DNA from: Oscheius tipulae
Taxonomy: Eukaryota; Nematoda; Chromadorea; Rhabditida; Rhabditidae
Length of the DNA stretch: 64,000 bases
NCBI GenBank assembly: GCA_037178975.1
Contig: JASJZH010000006.1
Span: 10,168,001-10,232,000 of the forward strand
Direction of reading: 5' to 3'
Of the stretch, positions 47,880 through 59,879 are shown piece by piece. How positions within the stretch are numbered: position 1 is the first letter of the stretch; each line of letters opens with the position of its first letter. Made by a program: the position numbers and the translations under genes. The notes under the pieces are model-generated. The model searched no databases. It worked only from the letters and a program-made list of their open reading frames with translations, and was not told the origin of the DNA.

Positions 47880-50491
47880 ATGGAAGTTGACGATTCCGAT
47901 GGCGAAAATATGCAACAGGAGGACGAAGAACTCGTAGCTTTTTCGGATTTCCATTCAGACGAGGAAGGCCAAGGTACTCTTTCATTGGTTTTTGCATTAC
48001 ACTCTTGCAGATCCCCATTTATTGACGAATGCTCTCGGCTCGGCCAATGCCTCCATTCCTGGAGTGAGAAAATACAAGAAAGCGGATCAGAGGGCCAGGA
48101 TGACAGTCGCTGAATCAAAAATACAGGAAATCCTGGGTATTTTGGAAAAGTTGGAGACCGCTTCTGGTAGACAAGACGTCGATCGGGAAGGTTTGAAGGA
48201 GGAGAAGAAAAAGTGGCATGTGAAATTGGAAAAATGGAAGAAGGAGAAGCTACAAGCCCGGAATGCCATCAACCATCGAAGACTCCAGATGCGAGTCAGA
48301 CAGAAGTACGGATCTGCGAAGCAACAGGTGACTTTTTGCTTAAACTTTCAAATGACACTTACTAGACCGCCTGGGCCCCAAATCCGGGCCGCCCTGAAAT
48401 TCAGCGCTCAGGGTGGGCAATAAACTACGGCCCGTCAGGCATCTCGTCTGGAGCACTGATTTTTCGGCGCTGGTCCGATTTTTCCCTGGCCGAATACACA
48501 TCCATGAAACTGAAAGGTTTCAAAATTTTTGCTCACTTTCTCGGCTAGTAAGTGTGCTCAATCGTCTATGCGTCAAAATTTTGGTCTATCCTAACAAAAA
48601 TAACCGGGGCAGTTGGAGAAAATGGCTGTACGAGGTGAAAAGTCCATTTTTTCGGTGATCTTTGGTCAAAAAACCTTCTCGAGATAGACTTTTTTTTGTT
48701 TTGACGCTGAACACAATTAGATCGCGAGAATTTTCAGTATTGAGCTCTAATAATGGCAATAAAAAACTGGAATCTCAAACTTTTATAGTTCCCGAACAAA
48801 ATTCAATTGCTTAAATGCGTTAGTGTCCTTTTATCCTATGTCATCTTCAGAAACTGGATGAGATGGACAAAGAATTCTCCACCGCTTACATGGAAGCCTA
48901 CGCGGCCCTGACTGTAAAGTACTGTGATCATGCTACGCCGAAATGCGAGAGCTGCCGGCTATGTTATGCCAGAATCTTGTTCGGAAACCTCACATGCCGT
49001 AAGTCCTTCTTAAGTTAAAAAATTGATCAAAATTAGTTGCCATTGCCTCGGACAAGATCTTCGTAGAGTCTCAAAAGGCTCCAGATTCGCGGGAGCAAAC
49101 CAAACTTCCGAAAATTGTGGCCGACACTCCTGAGGAAGCTAAGAAGATTAAGAGGGAGCGGGATAGGACAGCCCTCCGAGCTTTCCGAGAACGTCAGAAG
49201 AATAAAATACAAGGGATGGACAAGGTAGTTTTTTTTACTGTTTCTTTTAAGTTCTGACTTTCCAGCGGCTGAAGTTCTACGAAGACGCAAAGGATCATTT
49301 CCGAAAGTTCTACTACTACATCGGTCTTGACAAGCCGGTAAGTTTATTAAAGGTTTTGCTTAAAAACAACTTATTAGAAAATTGTGGCCGATGAGCAGAC
49401 ACAAAGGGCGCAACCGTATCTCCTCGACTGTGCCAGGAACTTTGCTGAAGTTATCGACATCGACATTCCAAAGGCAAACATCCGTAAGTCTTTACCCAAA
49501 ATCCCGAGACATCTACTATTTTAGATTTGGAATCTGTGGAGTTTCTGGAGAAGTTCGTCGATTACCTGGCCGAGACATTCCTCCTCCTTTTCCGTCGCTC
49601 GCTAGGATTTGAACAGATCAGAGAAGAAAGCTGTCTTCAGTGCCATAAGGTAATCCCACACTTTCCTTTAACACTTTCACCATTTTTCATTTAAACTTAT
49701 GGCGCGGACTTCTTGACGTCGAAAATTTTTTGAAACTTTCTTTTATGTTTCTTACTATGTTTTCCGAGCTCGCCGTTAAAATACCGCCTATATAGTAAAA
49801 CTGGTCGAAAAATTTTAAAAAGACACGACTTTGACAGACTAAATCCTAGTTAAAAACACAAAAGATCGGTCGACAACACCAGAAAACTCGATTTGAAGTG
49901 ATTGTGGAGCCCATTTGAACAAAAAAGTACCTGTCCAAGGTTCATATATTTTCACTATTAATCTTCTATTTTCAGAAGATTGAACTCAAGGAAGACTTTC
50001 ATCATTACATCGACGGTCTGCCTGCCAATGAAGGAGTAGCCAAGCAGTTTGAAGACGTTATCAAATCCTACCTTGAGACAAAGAAATTCGTCGCTGACTG
50101 TCGAATATGCGATGGAAAGGACACACTACAAGTTTCCCAATACTTCAGCATGAATAAAACGTGAGCCTCCATAAATATGAGCCTAACAGTTTTTCAGAAG
50201 AACAGAGTATGTCCTCGTCTGCCTCCCGAATGGAAAGATCTACTTTCCAAAAGCAGAAGAGTACATCTTTGGTGAGTACTGATGCTAAGTTTGAAAATTT
50301 CCATTGTAGATGGACCGATGGAACTAGTCTTCTTTGTCACTGTCACTGCTCATGTCTACGTACCAAACAAAAAAGTCAATGGCAAGTGGATGTGCCACGT
50401 AGACGGAAAATGGAGCAAGATACAGCTGCCTTTATTATGCTTCAACGTACCCTATGTTGTCTTCAAGAAGAAATCAGATGTACTGCCTTAA
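47880..50491 (+). CDS. ubiquitin-specific-protease-like protein (likely inactive)
   Basis: A multi-exon gene with an acidic N-terminus (DDSDGENMQQEDEELVAF), a charged coiled coil (KKWHVKLEKWKKEKLQ), a Cys cluster (CESCRLC), then a region resembling the fingers and palm of a USP domain. In order: CLQCHKKIELKEDFHHYID, a spacer ending SYLETKKFVADCRIC, VSQYFSMNKT, YVLVCLP, and a C-terminal MELVFFVTVTAHV...NGKWMCHVDGKW...VPYVVFKKK. The two CxxC pairs fit the USP zinc ribbon. I cannot find the catalytic Cys box (GNTC-like) or the GHY His box, so it may bind ubiquitin or act as a scaffold without protease activity. The large intron 48329-48849 is non-coding. AATAAA follows near 50516. Confidence 0.6.
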
Positions 50492-51199
50492 TCTTTCGTT
50501 ATTTGTTTCTGGTGCTAATAAATTGCGTGGCTCTCAAAGCTCTTCAACTGGTCTTGACAGTTGCTGCTAATGTTTGAATATGACAGGAAGCAGATAGTAG
50601 CCTTTATCTTAGTCTTGTCTGACTCTGCCACAACTTGAAAGGTTTTCCTCCTCGCCTTTTGCGACAAGGCGTAATACAATCACATATATCTTAGCTGACG
50701 AGCGTTGAAGCTAAGATTTGTCATCCTGATTTGTTTCATGGTGTCAATTTCTATTTCCTTCTATTTCCTGTCGTTCAAGACCTTGAAACTTCAATTTCGT
50801 TTCGATTCCGTACAGTTAATCACAATGATAATCATCCTTTTCATAACGCTTCTCATTCTTTTCAGCCACACAGATTCGTTTCGGGACCCATGCAGTTTCT
50901 TTATGCTGGATTTTACACATATTCGGACCAATTTTTTATGTCAAACCTTGGTAATATTGACTATTTCTTGGTCTTACATTGTTTTTTAGTTAAAAAAGTT
51001 TAACAGATCGCATTTACAGCTGCAATTCATTAAACCACCGAGGAATAAGTAGTGTACTATGTGACTCTCAGTTTTCATGACATTTCGTCTCAGGGCCCAG
51101 AACATAATGTCGTTGGCGTTTCTCACAGCAACGCTAGCTTTATTTGGATGTATGTCCGCTTTCGATAGTTTATTTACGATAAAAGGTTCAATTTCCAGG
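50492..51199. other. intergenic region
   Basis: AT-rich hydrophobic frames at 50705-51003 look like chance reading of T-rich DNA. The SRP14 leader with a TTTCCAG acceptor ends the block. Confidence 0.4.
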
Positions 51200-52058
51200 A
51201 TGACCCACCTTAGCAATGAAGAATTCTTACATCAGCTGGCTGGACTCTACATGCAGTCAAGAGAAAAAGGATCCAAGTCCGTCTATGTGTATATGAAACC
51301 TTGTAAGTTCTAATTTTTACTTTTTTCATTGCTACTTCTGCAGACGATGGCAGAAACAAGCCTCTAAAGAGAGGAGAGGAGATGGGCGACGATGTTTACG
51401 GTCTCTTCAGAGCAAAGTGTGGAAACAAGAGGATCAGCACCGAGGTAAGCGATACATTATTTCTGGAAGATTAGTCTAGCAAAAAGAGTTTTGACAGACT
51501 GTGAAGGTGTGAAGACGGTCTAGGTACAAGGTACCTATTGTCCAGAAGAGTCTAAATGTTAGAAAATGACAATTCGATAAAGCACGGATTCTTTTATCTT
51601 GAACACCCATTAGGTAGGGCAATGTTGTATTTACTAACACACGTTTGCCTATCTATCCATCAAAAACAGAAGGACTGTATGTGCACTGGGCTGTTCAGAA
51701 CAAAATACACGCATGGGAAACCCGGCCAGATCGACAAACTTGGTCTTTTTCGCGATACTACAGGTGAGCCCAGCTGGTTCATGAATTAAGCGGAACTTAC
51801 CATCCTAACTCTACATCTTCTATGCTTCTAGATCTTACTCTGCCAATGACTTTACGATCAAATTTAGAACCGTCACGCTGTGTATAGACTGAGTTTTGGT
51901 TGAGAAAATTCGAATGGGAACATAAATAAACAAACTTTCAGGTGAAAGCCAAGGATGTGAACAAGTTCCACCACGCCTATGTCGGAGTTCTTCGCACCAA
52001 CATGGACAACCTCCAGAGAGCCAAAGACGAAAAAGTTCCCAAATCCGCCAATGCTTAA
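51200..52058 (+). CDS. SRP14: signal recognition particle 14 kDa subunit (SRP14)
   Basis: SRP14 pairs with SRP9 to bind the Alu domain of SRP RNA and cause elongation arrest. Exons 51200-51302, 51344-51444 and 51942-52058 join in phase to 106 residues. Family landmarks are SNEEFLHQLAGLY, the signature KPYDGRNKPLKRGE, FRAKCGNKRISTEV and KDVNKFHHAYVGVLRTNMD, which parallel the human protein closely. The Ala-rich tail found in primates is absent. The ATG follows TTTCCAG by one base, so an upstream in-frame ATG at 51077 is probably not used; it would add a spurious hydrophobic leader. The 0.5 kb second intron contains no recognised element. Confidence 0.95.
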
Positions 52059-52240
52059 AAAAACGGGTGTTCTTCCACTTTGTCTTTATTTTTATTTAAA
52101 ACGGTATTTATTTTGAGCGAGGACTGATATCGTGGGGGAAAGGAGAGTTTTGAGAATAGTCATGCGATAACTTATAGGGACTACAAGCTCATGAGCGACC
52201 CAAGCCACAGCGAGAGATAGAGAGAAATGTGTTTACGATA

Positions 52241-54591
52241 TCATGCTACAAGATACGGTGCTGACCAGAAGATTCCAACAGTTGAGGCAAAAATGAAAAT
52301 AGTAAAGATATAAAGGCACAATCGATCGACGACCATGGCGGCAAACTTCCAATTTTGGGAGCCCTGTTCCTCACGGTCGTTCTCCACCATTCTTTTTGTG
52401 ATAATCTGAAAATAACATATTTAGTCGGACATTCTTGAAAATCATGCTATATGAGCACATATGGTATGGTAAACGAGAGGGTAAAGGCCAGAAATCTGCG
52501 AAAGCTGAGAGAAAACGGGTGAGATTTCGAATCAATGCGTACATGGTACGAGGAATAGGTTGTTTCAGTACTATAATCTCAAAGAATTTACTGTATGCAG
52601 CCTTTAAAAGTAACGAGAGGGACACTGAATGGCTGCTAAGACGGGACGGGCAAAACAGTTAAGGCTGCCGATATGGTATGGGCGTGAATTGTACGAAAGA
52701 GAACGGAAATAACAGTCGAAGAAAGTTTCAACGGCTAAATCGGCAGTTTATGTGAAAAGTTAAATTACGGCTGTACTCTTGTGCAGTTGATACCACGTAG
52801 AAGGTTTTAGGTTTTGTGATGAGAGAATAGCTTTTTTGCTTACCCTGAGCTCATGGTATATCCTCTGAAGAATCAGAAGAGTTGCTTGCTGACCAATGTC
52901 GACCGGGGCAGCTACTTGCGAATGTGGAGCTCCTAAAGGGCCTAGCCCGTTAATCAAGCCCGTAGTGGACATATAATGATGCAGTCTTCTCTCCAAATCG
53001 AAGGAGTTTGACCTGGAATATACGAGTTTTAAGCAAGAAGCGACTTCAAACCTGCTCGGACTGGCCTCACTCTCTTTAATATTCCTGATAAGCGATTCCG
53101 AATGACGTTTCGGCTTGGAGCAGAATAGGGATGGAAGTGTTGCATAAGTTAGCTTAACTCCAGGACGCTCCATCCTAAGTGCCCATGGGAACCAGAAGAG
53201 AAGTAGGGAGCGCATCTGGAACTGGTCTGTCTGAACCTGATGGGAAAACTCACCGTTGAACTCATTTCATGAGTATCAGGAGTACGATAATGGAGATTTA
53301 AAACATACACGGTGAAGACAGTCGATGCCGTCACAACAATCATACAACAAGTGAAGAAAATACCTTAAGACAAAATTAGTGTCACATTTCAAGGCCTACC
53401 CAGGAGCGGAACGGCTTCCGACGTCGGAGGAGACATTTCTGACACGATTGACAAGAAGAAACAAATTGAAAGAAGTACAGTGATTTCTGAAAATCATACA
53501 TTTTAATATTCTTCTCTCAACCATACGCAAAGTAATCTTTTCACCGGCGTCTGGAGGTAACGTGAAGCCCAGCAACGTCATCAATGTTGTTAGAATGCAC
53601 GGCATAATTAAGTTGAACCCTTAAAAAGGGCTCCAATTAAATTTTACATCCAGATGTACCGTAATACAACGTTCTTCTCCTCATGTGAAGATAAAAGGTC
53701 AGATCTGGGTACGGCTCTGTGCAACAGTCATAATATTTGACGTTTCTCGATACTGTTGTCACTGAATCGACAAAAAATGTAAGTTTCTACACAAAGCTTA
53801 CGAGGCAAGGCCCATTCTCCATTGGGAAGGTATTCCGAGATGTCAAAGCCACCCTTCGCAGGCTGGAGGTCAAGTTTGTTGCCATCATATGTCCATGAGC
53901 CAAACTAAAAAAAAAGTTGGAATAAAAGAGAATGGGTACCTTGAAGAAGCAGCGCTGTTCATCGAAGGGAAACCATTGAATATCAATTTTACAGGAAATC
54001 TGGAGACTAAATATTAAAAACGGCTTAAAAGTATACCTTGAAAATTCCCGGCGGGATCCAATGTACATCACCGGAATTGTAGACTACCATATTCGTTGGA
54101 TAGGTTGAGTCAAAGTTGTTATCGACACTGAAATATGTTAAAAATGTGGGAAATTTGAAAAACACCAACCTATTATATAGCAAAACGTCAGGTTTCCATA
54201 TTTTACCGGCAGGAAAGCGGACATCCGTGATATTGCCGTATTCGGAAATATCCCAGGCTAGTTTATAATCGTTCCAGGTCTGCAAAAAGAAGCCAAATTG
54301 AGAATAATCGTAATGACCCACGTAATCTAGCCAAGCGTTGACATAGACAATCTGATTTTTCTCGTCGACGTCGATTATCTGCTGGAGAGAGACCTAAAAA
54401 TGTGAGTTTGTCAAAATATACAGGCAAACCTTTAGGTAGACGGTAACAGGACTGGAATGATTGGCTACTGGACGTTCTAAATTGTTGTACTCGCGCATGA
54501 GATCTTCGTAGAGTCGCCTCTCGTGGTAGGAGGCTAGCGCGCCGTGTAGAGCGAGACACGACAGCGCTGTGAAGACAAGATGACCGATCAT
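52241..54591 (-). CDS. nicotinic acetylcholine receptor alpha subunit (ACR-16/alpha7-like)
   Basis: A complete alpha-type subunit: signal peptide ([13 protein letters not shown]), [19 protein letters not shown], loop D region ([10 protein letters not shown]), [19 protein letters not shown], Cys-loop [34 protein letters not shown] and vicinal cysteines YYDCC in loop C, which define an agonist-binding alpha subunit. M1 ([19 protein letters not shown]), M2 ([20 protein letters not shown] preceded by GEK), M3, a long intracellular loop and M4 ([14 protein letters not shown]) follow, ending PYLVA. The M2 sequence resembles homomeric alpha7/ACR-16 receptors. Many short introns. It pairs with the related subunit at 56.3 kb on the same strand. 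Confidence 0.93.
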
Positions 54592-56300
54592 CCCACATCA
54601 CAGACCATTCGAGTCAGCTTTTCTTCCTTCCTCCAAGTGAGGAGTGAAGACGATGGTCGTGAGAGATATTCTAAAACATTAGGGATTCGTAAAGAAAACA
54701 AAGATTAAAAAGAGATGAGATGCTCCCGCATGCATCATTATGAAAAGTGGCAAGGGCAAGTGATTCAAGAGTTTCGCACAATAAAGGAGAGAAAAGTAGG
54801 GGTGAACGGCAGCCCGTCGCCAAACAATTGATGCTCCCCCAGGGATTGGCGACGAGCACTTCGTCTCCTCATCCAGGTGCCTCTAATTCTTTTCCATGAC
54901 ACCTACGATGACAACACGGCCGAATTTGCTGAGGAGAAAACGACTAGGAGACTGATGACAGTGGCTGTTGCAAACTAACTCGCCACCCCGACTGATCCCT
55001 GTGAGAATGAGGCTGAAGTGAGGAAGCGTGAGTTCTAGAGTGGGTGTGGTGGGTAGACTTCCGTCCAAGAACACCTAATTGCGAATTAATTGGGAGAACG
55101 ACTAGAAGACAAAGAGACTTTTAGTGCAAAGAACAGTGTGAACATGTCTGCAATACTGAGCGGCCGGGCCGACTGCTCCGGTCAGGTGGTGGTGTAGTAC
55201 AGCAGGAAACAACTCTTGAGACATGAGTTAAGTGAGAAAATGACTCGAAAAATGTAGACTAGGTGATGGTGGCTAATAGACTCATCTTTGACACCTCTGC
55301 AGTACTGGGCAGACAACAAATCCACCCCCTCCTGGTTGGCAACTCCAGGCACCTGAGGTGGCATGATGGATGGTCGGTAGCTCATTGGGCTTTTTTGTGG
55401 CCAGCCGGATGCTTTATGACTTAAGAGAAGAGGAAAGACTATCAAGCTATATTCTTAGGACAGGTTAGAGAGAGAACGAGGAGGAGGACGTCGAGACATC
55501 ATTACTCACATCTTGACAAGCCTGAAAAAGCTGTATGAAAACTTCTACAAAACGTGTTCGAAAGATTAGAGCCTCAGTGTTAAACAGACAAACAATTTAT
55601 AGCCTTCTGTTAGAAGACAATCTTCAAAATATGACCACTTTCGAGTCGAAATTGTCTCTTTGCGTGAGATGAGCATTTCATCAGAACCACAATGTTAACA
55701 ATCGCGCGGCAGATGAGCTGAATCAACATGCAGACACTGTTTTACGCGAAGTACACCTCTTCTGGACAAACAAAAGTTGTTACGAAGGAGCGGCGAGAAT
55801 ATGAAGCACAGACGGTGTGGTGTATCGAGTTTCCGAATATCTCAAGGCAATGCTTCTAATCCAATCTGCGCAGACAAATAGAGAAGACAATCACCCGGGG
55901 CCTACCCTCCACGATGGAACGGCACAAGAAGATAGGTAACGGAGGAAGCCAATTGGGGGGCCCACACATGCTTCGAAAGATGGCGTATGTCCTCAATCTA
56001 CTCGCAATTTAACAGGGTTGGGGCTACGTAGAAGAAGAGGAGTCTGTGAAGATAACACAGACACATGTAATGGCGGGTATAATGTGCCCCCATCCAAAGA
56101 CCACAAACAGCTGCCTGCCACTGGGAACGAACACCGACCTCGATTCGATTTAAAGTTTCGTGAGCAAATTTTAGGGAAGAATGCATGAATGGCTGGCTTC
56201 CGTATTCACAGCTGATCCTGATGCAACACCTGATCCCGCAATTGGATACGTTTTGTGTAATGATGACTGATCCATTCGAATATTTATTTCCCCGTATCAG
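54592..56300. other. intergenic spacer between alpha-subunit genes
   Basis: No supported gene. A forward frame near 55690-55800 (HNVNNRAADELNQHADTV) may be a decayed coding or retroelement remnant, and a leftward 62-codon frame at 55998-56186 is unsupported. The last 150 bases before 56301 flank the 3' end of the next gene. Confidence 0.35.
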
Positions 56301-58089
56301 TTAAGCGACCAAGTAGGGTGCACGAGCTGCAATGATACAGGAGGTAGCACCGAGTAGAGTAGTGAACGAGATCAGGCCGATACGATCCACAACCATGGCC
56401 GCGAAGCGCCATTCAAAGGCAACTTTTCGTTCTTCATGACCGTCATCGTCGTGGTCTCGGATCATCTAAACTTTTTACTTTTTTTAGTATAAAGAGGTAA
56501 CTACTTTAACATGATCAAAAATTTTTTGCAGAACTCTCAATCGCGCGACAGACTTCTTGTCCTTCTCCTTCGACATCCTGATCTGGGCCATTGAGCGTTC
56601 GAATCCATCCTGAAGAGCTACTTCGACCGATTTGAACAAGGTGCCATCGCCTCCACCCGTCTAAAGAAAATTTTCGTCTTTTTTTAGAGAGTCCATGGTA
56701 CATCAAAACTAAAAGCAGCCCTCTCCTCATCATCATGCCTATGAGTCCACTTGTGTGAAAGGGTCTTTAAAGTATTCTCTCGGCGTGGAAGCTTCATTCT
56801 CAGAATCCAAGACCCCCATTCGAGAAGAAGGTACCGTAGCTGAAAGTCTCCGATTACTGTAACTGTAGTAGATCTTACCCAGAATCCCATTCTCCTGGTC
56901 GACTGGTCACTCCTAAAGTGGTAACTTTGAACGTAGACTGTGAAAGCAGTAGCCAAGACTGATATCACCATACAAGATTCAAAGAATACACCTAGAGAAT
57001 GGAATTTTGATGTCGAAAAGCCATTTTTACCAAGTAAAGGCACGGCTTCTGAAGTCGGAGGCGTCATCTCGTTCATGAAAGTTAAAAAGATACAAATTGC
57101 GAGGGAAACAGAGATTTGAAGGCCAATTTTTTCACCAGCTTGTGGAGAAAGTGTGAAACCGAGAATGACCAGAATCATGACAAGGAAACAGGGCATGATT
57201 AGATTGAAGGCGTAGTATCTGAAAACTATAAATGTGAAAAAAGTTGAACTTACAGCGTCCTTCTTCTTAAGTGCAAAGTGAACTTGATATCCTCATAGAC
57301 TTCTGGACAGCACTCGTATCGTTTTTCTGACACATTCGCTGTAGAACCTGGGCATGATTAAATAGTGAAAAAATTAAATTCTAACTTAAGATAAGCCACT
57401 CTCCATTTGGGAGGAACTCTGAGAAGTCAAACTCTCCAACCTTGAGCTCAATTTTGTCCCTGCTGAACGACCATGAACCGAACTTAAACGAGCAAATTTG
57501 TTCATCAAATGGGAACCAGTAGATGTCCAATTTGCACGAGATCTAAATTGTTTCCATGCCGTTAAAAGAGAGACGCACCATCCTCACCTTGAAAATCCCC
57601 GGAGGGACCCAGTTTATGGTTCCATCTGCGTAGTTGATTAGATTCACCTTGAAGGTCGAGTCGAAAGCCGGATCCACACTTACAAAAAGGTTTAGGCTTA
57701 GGGAGTAACTTGCCTATTGTATAGCAAGATATCAGGCTGCCAGATGGCTCCAGCTGGATGCCGAAGATCTCCGATATCTTCGTACTGTAAGGGTTCCCAC
57801 CGAAGATTTTCATCCCTCCAAGCAAATTTCAGCCATGCCGAGACCTCGAGCTGTTCCTCTTTTTCATTCTAAAGTTCATGTTGACTGACAATCATCCGGC
57901 GTCAAGGCTGACAGCTGTACTCACCAGGTTGATGATTTGCTGAAGGGCTATGCCGAGAGTGACCACCACGGGTTTCGAAGAGTCCAAAACCGGCCGTTCT
58001 TCTTTTATGTAGCCAGTGATGAGATCATTCATAAGGCGTACTTCTGCCGGCGATGCGACAACTAATCCCAGAAAAGCAAGAAAGAACAT
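56301..58089 (-). CDS. nicotinic acetylcholine receptor alpha subunit
   Basis: A second alpha-type subunit: signal peptide (MFFLAFLGLVVASPA), LMNDLITGYIKEERPV, QQIINL joined to NEKEEQLEV, FAWRDENLRW, IWQPDILLYN, Cys-loop CKLDIYWFPFDEQIC, FGSWSFSRDKIEL, PNGEWL and loop-C vicinal cysteines YECC. M1 (FNLIMPCFLVMILVILGF), M2 (GEKIGLQISVSLAICIFLTF), M3 and M4 ([18 protein letters not shown]) are intact and it ends PYLVA like its neighbour. M2 differs from the neighbour at several pore positions (SVSLAICIF versus TVLLSICFF), so conductance or block may differ. Same orientation as the 52.2 kb gene, suggesting tandem duplication. Confidence 0.92.
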
Positions 58090-58515
58090 GGTGCTAAATC
58101 ATTCTTGAATCCGGGGAACTGTTTTCCGTCTGAAAACGGACTTGTTTGCTTAGCTGACACGCAAAATGACAGTCTACAGACAAGGCAAATTAGCGCGAGC
58201 CGGGGACAGGCGCCCCGTCGCGGGCGAATAATTCGGCTGTAACATGAGCTGAACGTGTTATCATTACAGCTTTCGGCTAGGTCCTGAGAAACGGCTAGTA
58301 ACAGAACATTTGTAACAAAATAAACAGAAAGCCCGCAACGACGTGGATCGATCCGGTTCCCAGTGGGATTTGCATGAAGGAGAAGACAATTCGGAGTGCC
58401 CTTGAAGGTGGGCGCGGCGTGGTGAAGGAACGAGGAACATGACCATCTGTCTCGAGAAATAGACACAATTCACTTAGGCTCATCGCAACATTCCCCCTTG
58501 GTCAGCCAAGAAACT

Positions 58516-59398
58516 TTATTCACAGCTGAAAACATAGCCATCTGGCAGAATGGCTGCCGTCCCCGTGTAGATAGCTTTTTCCTCGTGAAAACATCGGTGC
58601 AGATGGATGCCGTTGTCCCCACAGCGGAGCTCCTTATCTCCTATGATCTAATAAAGAATCTACGGACTTCAAAAACTACCATTTCTCCAGACTGCGTACT
58701 TTTTCACATGGAATTGGGGATCGTTGGGGTTGGCATATAGTGTTCCGTTGAAGCAGCCTGGAGCTTTCAGATTGCGTTAAGAGGGATTAGGTACCTTTAG
58801 GCTCTGCCCGAGCTTTCAATCCGTTTTGCTGGATGTTACAAAACTTCAGGAGTCCCTTTCCTACGACAAAATGTCCAGTGGGAACCTGACGGTTAAGGTT
58901 GTCGAGACACCCTGAAACATGTTCACAGGAAGAATGTTCTGAGACCTTTAAACTTTCTGGAGATGCAGCAAATGACCAGGTTCCCCACAATCAAATCTTC
59001 ACCATCTTGCAGCTCCTCACACTTGGAAGTATTCAATTGTGGCGGCTCGGATTCTTCTCCCGAGCCTAAACTATAGAATTGGATGCCAAACATGCAGGGA
59101 AAACCTTCAATTTCTTCCTGGTCAACGATGCAAGAAAATTCGACACCATTTTCGTAGAATCTCTCAGTTCCAATGTCAATTTGAGAGCCTTGATCTGTGA
59201 TACATTTCACCACCTGAAATATACGAAAAAACATGATAATACTCTCACCTTAGCTTCTCCATTGACACATTCCACAAGAAAGTTTCCGTTTCGGAGCCAG
59301 CGATCTCCTTCAGAGTACTTTGTCAAGGTGTCCTTGTCCTCACAAGCTGAGATTACTTGTAGGACAATGATAAGCAGGGTCAACGTGGAGGACAGCAT
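58516..59398 (-). CDS. secreted Cys-rich protein with MIG-18-like (Fn1-like) repeats
   Basis: Five exons (59398-59249, 59213-58946, 58911-58795, 58763-58680, 58640-58516) join in phase to 247 residues. A signal peptide (TLTLLIIVLQVISA) is followed by repeated small Cys-rich modules: one around YSEGDRWLRNGNFLVECV with VVKCI, a second around GTERFYENGVEFSCIV, a third around VPTGHFVVGKGLLKFC and a final one around LPDGYVFSCE. The pattern (aromatic/Gly-rich strand, then Cys) resembles the fibronectin-type-I-like domain of nematode MIG-18-type extracellular proteins, which act in gonad cell migration. That assignment is by eye and tentative; the secreted Cys-rich nature is clear. Confidence 0.65.
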
Positions 59399-59879
59399 TG
59401 TGGTGTAACAATTAGTCCAGCCACAGCTGACCCTATGATGGAGGAATAGAGAAGATGATTCATAAGCTCAAATTAACTTTGTACAACTGTTAGTGGTCCT
59501 GGAAAAGTTGTCAATTTCTCAGACTCAAAAAAAAACAGTTCAAAATCTTTTATTCCACCTATCCAGTTCGATCTGTCGTTTGTAGGTTTTTTTTACTTGT
59601 CAAATTTGCTAAACTACTATAGACAATCGGAAGACTAAAACTGAAATAAACTGAACCTTTAAGCTCTCTACAGGCTTCAGGTCAGGCTGTCGAGCAAACA
59701 AACACTGTAGTTTGTTTTGAGACAAGAGAACTACCAATTCAATTCGTCCTACTACAGAAACTGTAACGCAACGTTTCTGTGGAAAACACTGAATTCATCA
59801 GCTTCAGAGAATAAAACTTTATTGCATAAAAGTGAATAAATGGATCACAGTATTAGGATCGAACAACCCTTTTTTCAGC
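59399..59879. other. intergenic spacer
   Basis: No coding region recognised. A leftward-oriented AATAAA (read from TTTATT at 59817-59822) about 60 bases past the next gene's stop probably ends that transcript. Confidence 0.4.

Noticed and set aside
50705-51003. Hydrophobic forward frames suggesting a membrane protein
   Set aside because: T-rich DNA gives Phe/Leu/Ile-rich reading in two frames at once; no start context or splice structure.
51077-51199. Upstream ATG giving SRP14 a hydrophobic leader
   Set aside because: SRP14 is cytosolic and the family start aligns with the ATG at 51200, which sits right after a TTTCCAG acceptor.
55680-55800. Possible retroelement RNase H-like remnant (NNRAADELNQHAD)
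   Set aside because: Only one short segment looks familiar, with no neighbouring reverse transcriptase or integrase motif.
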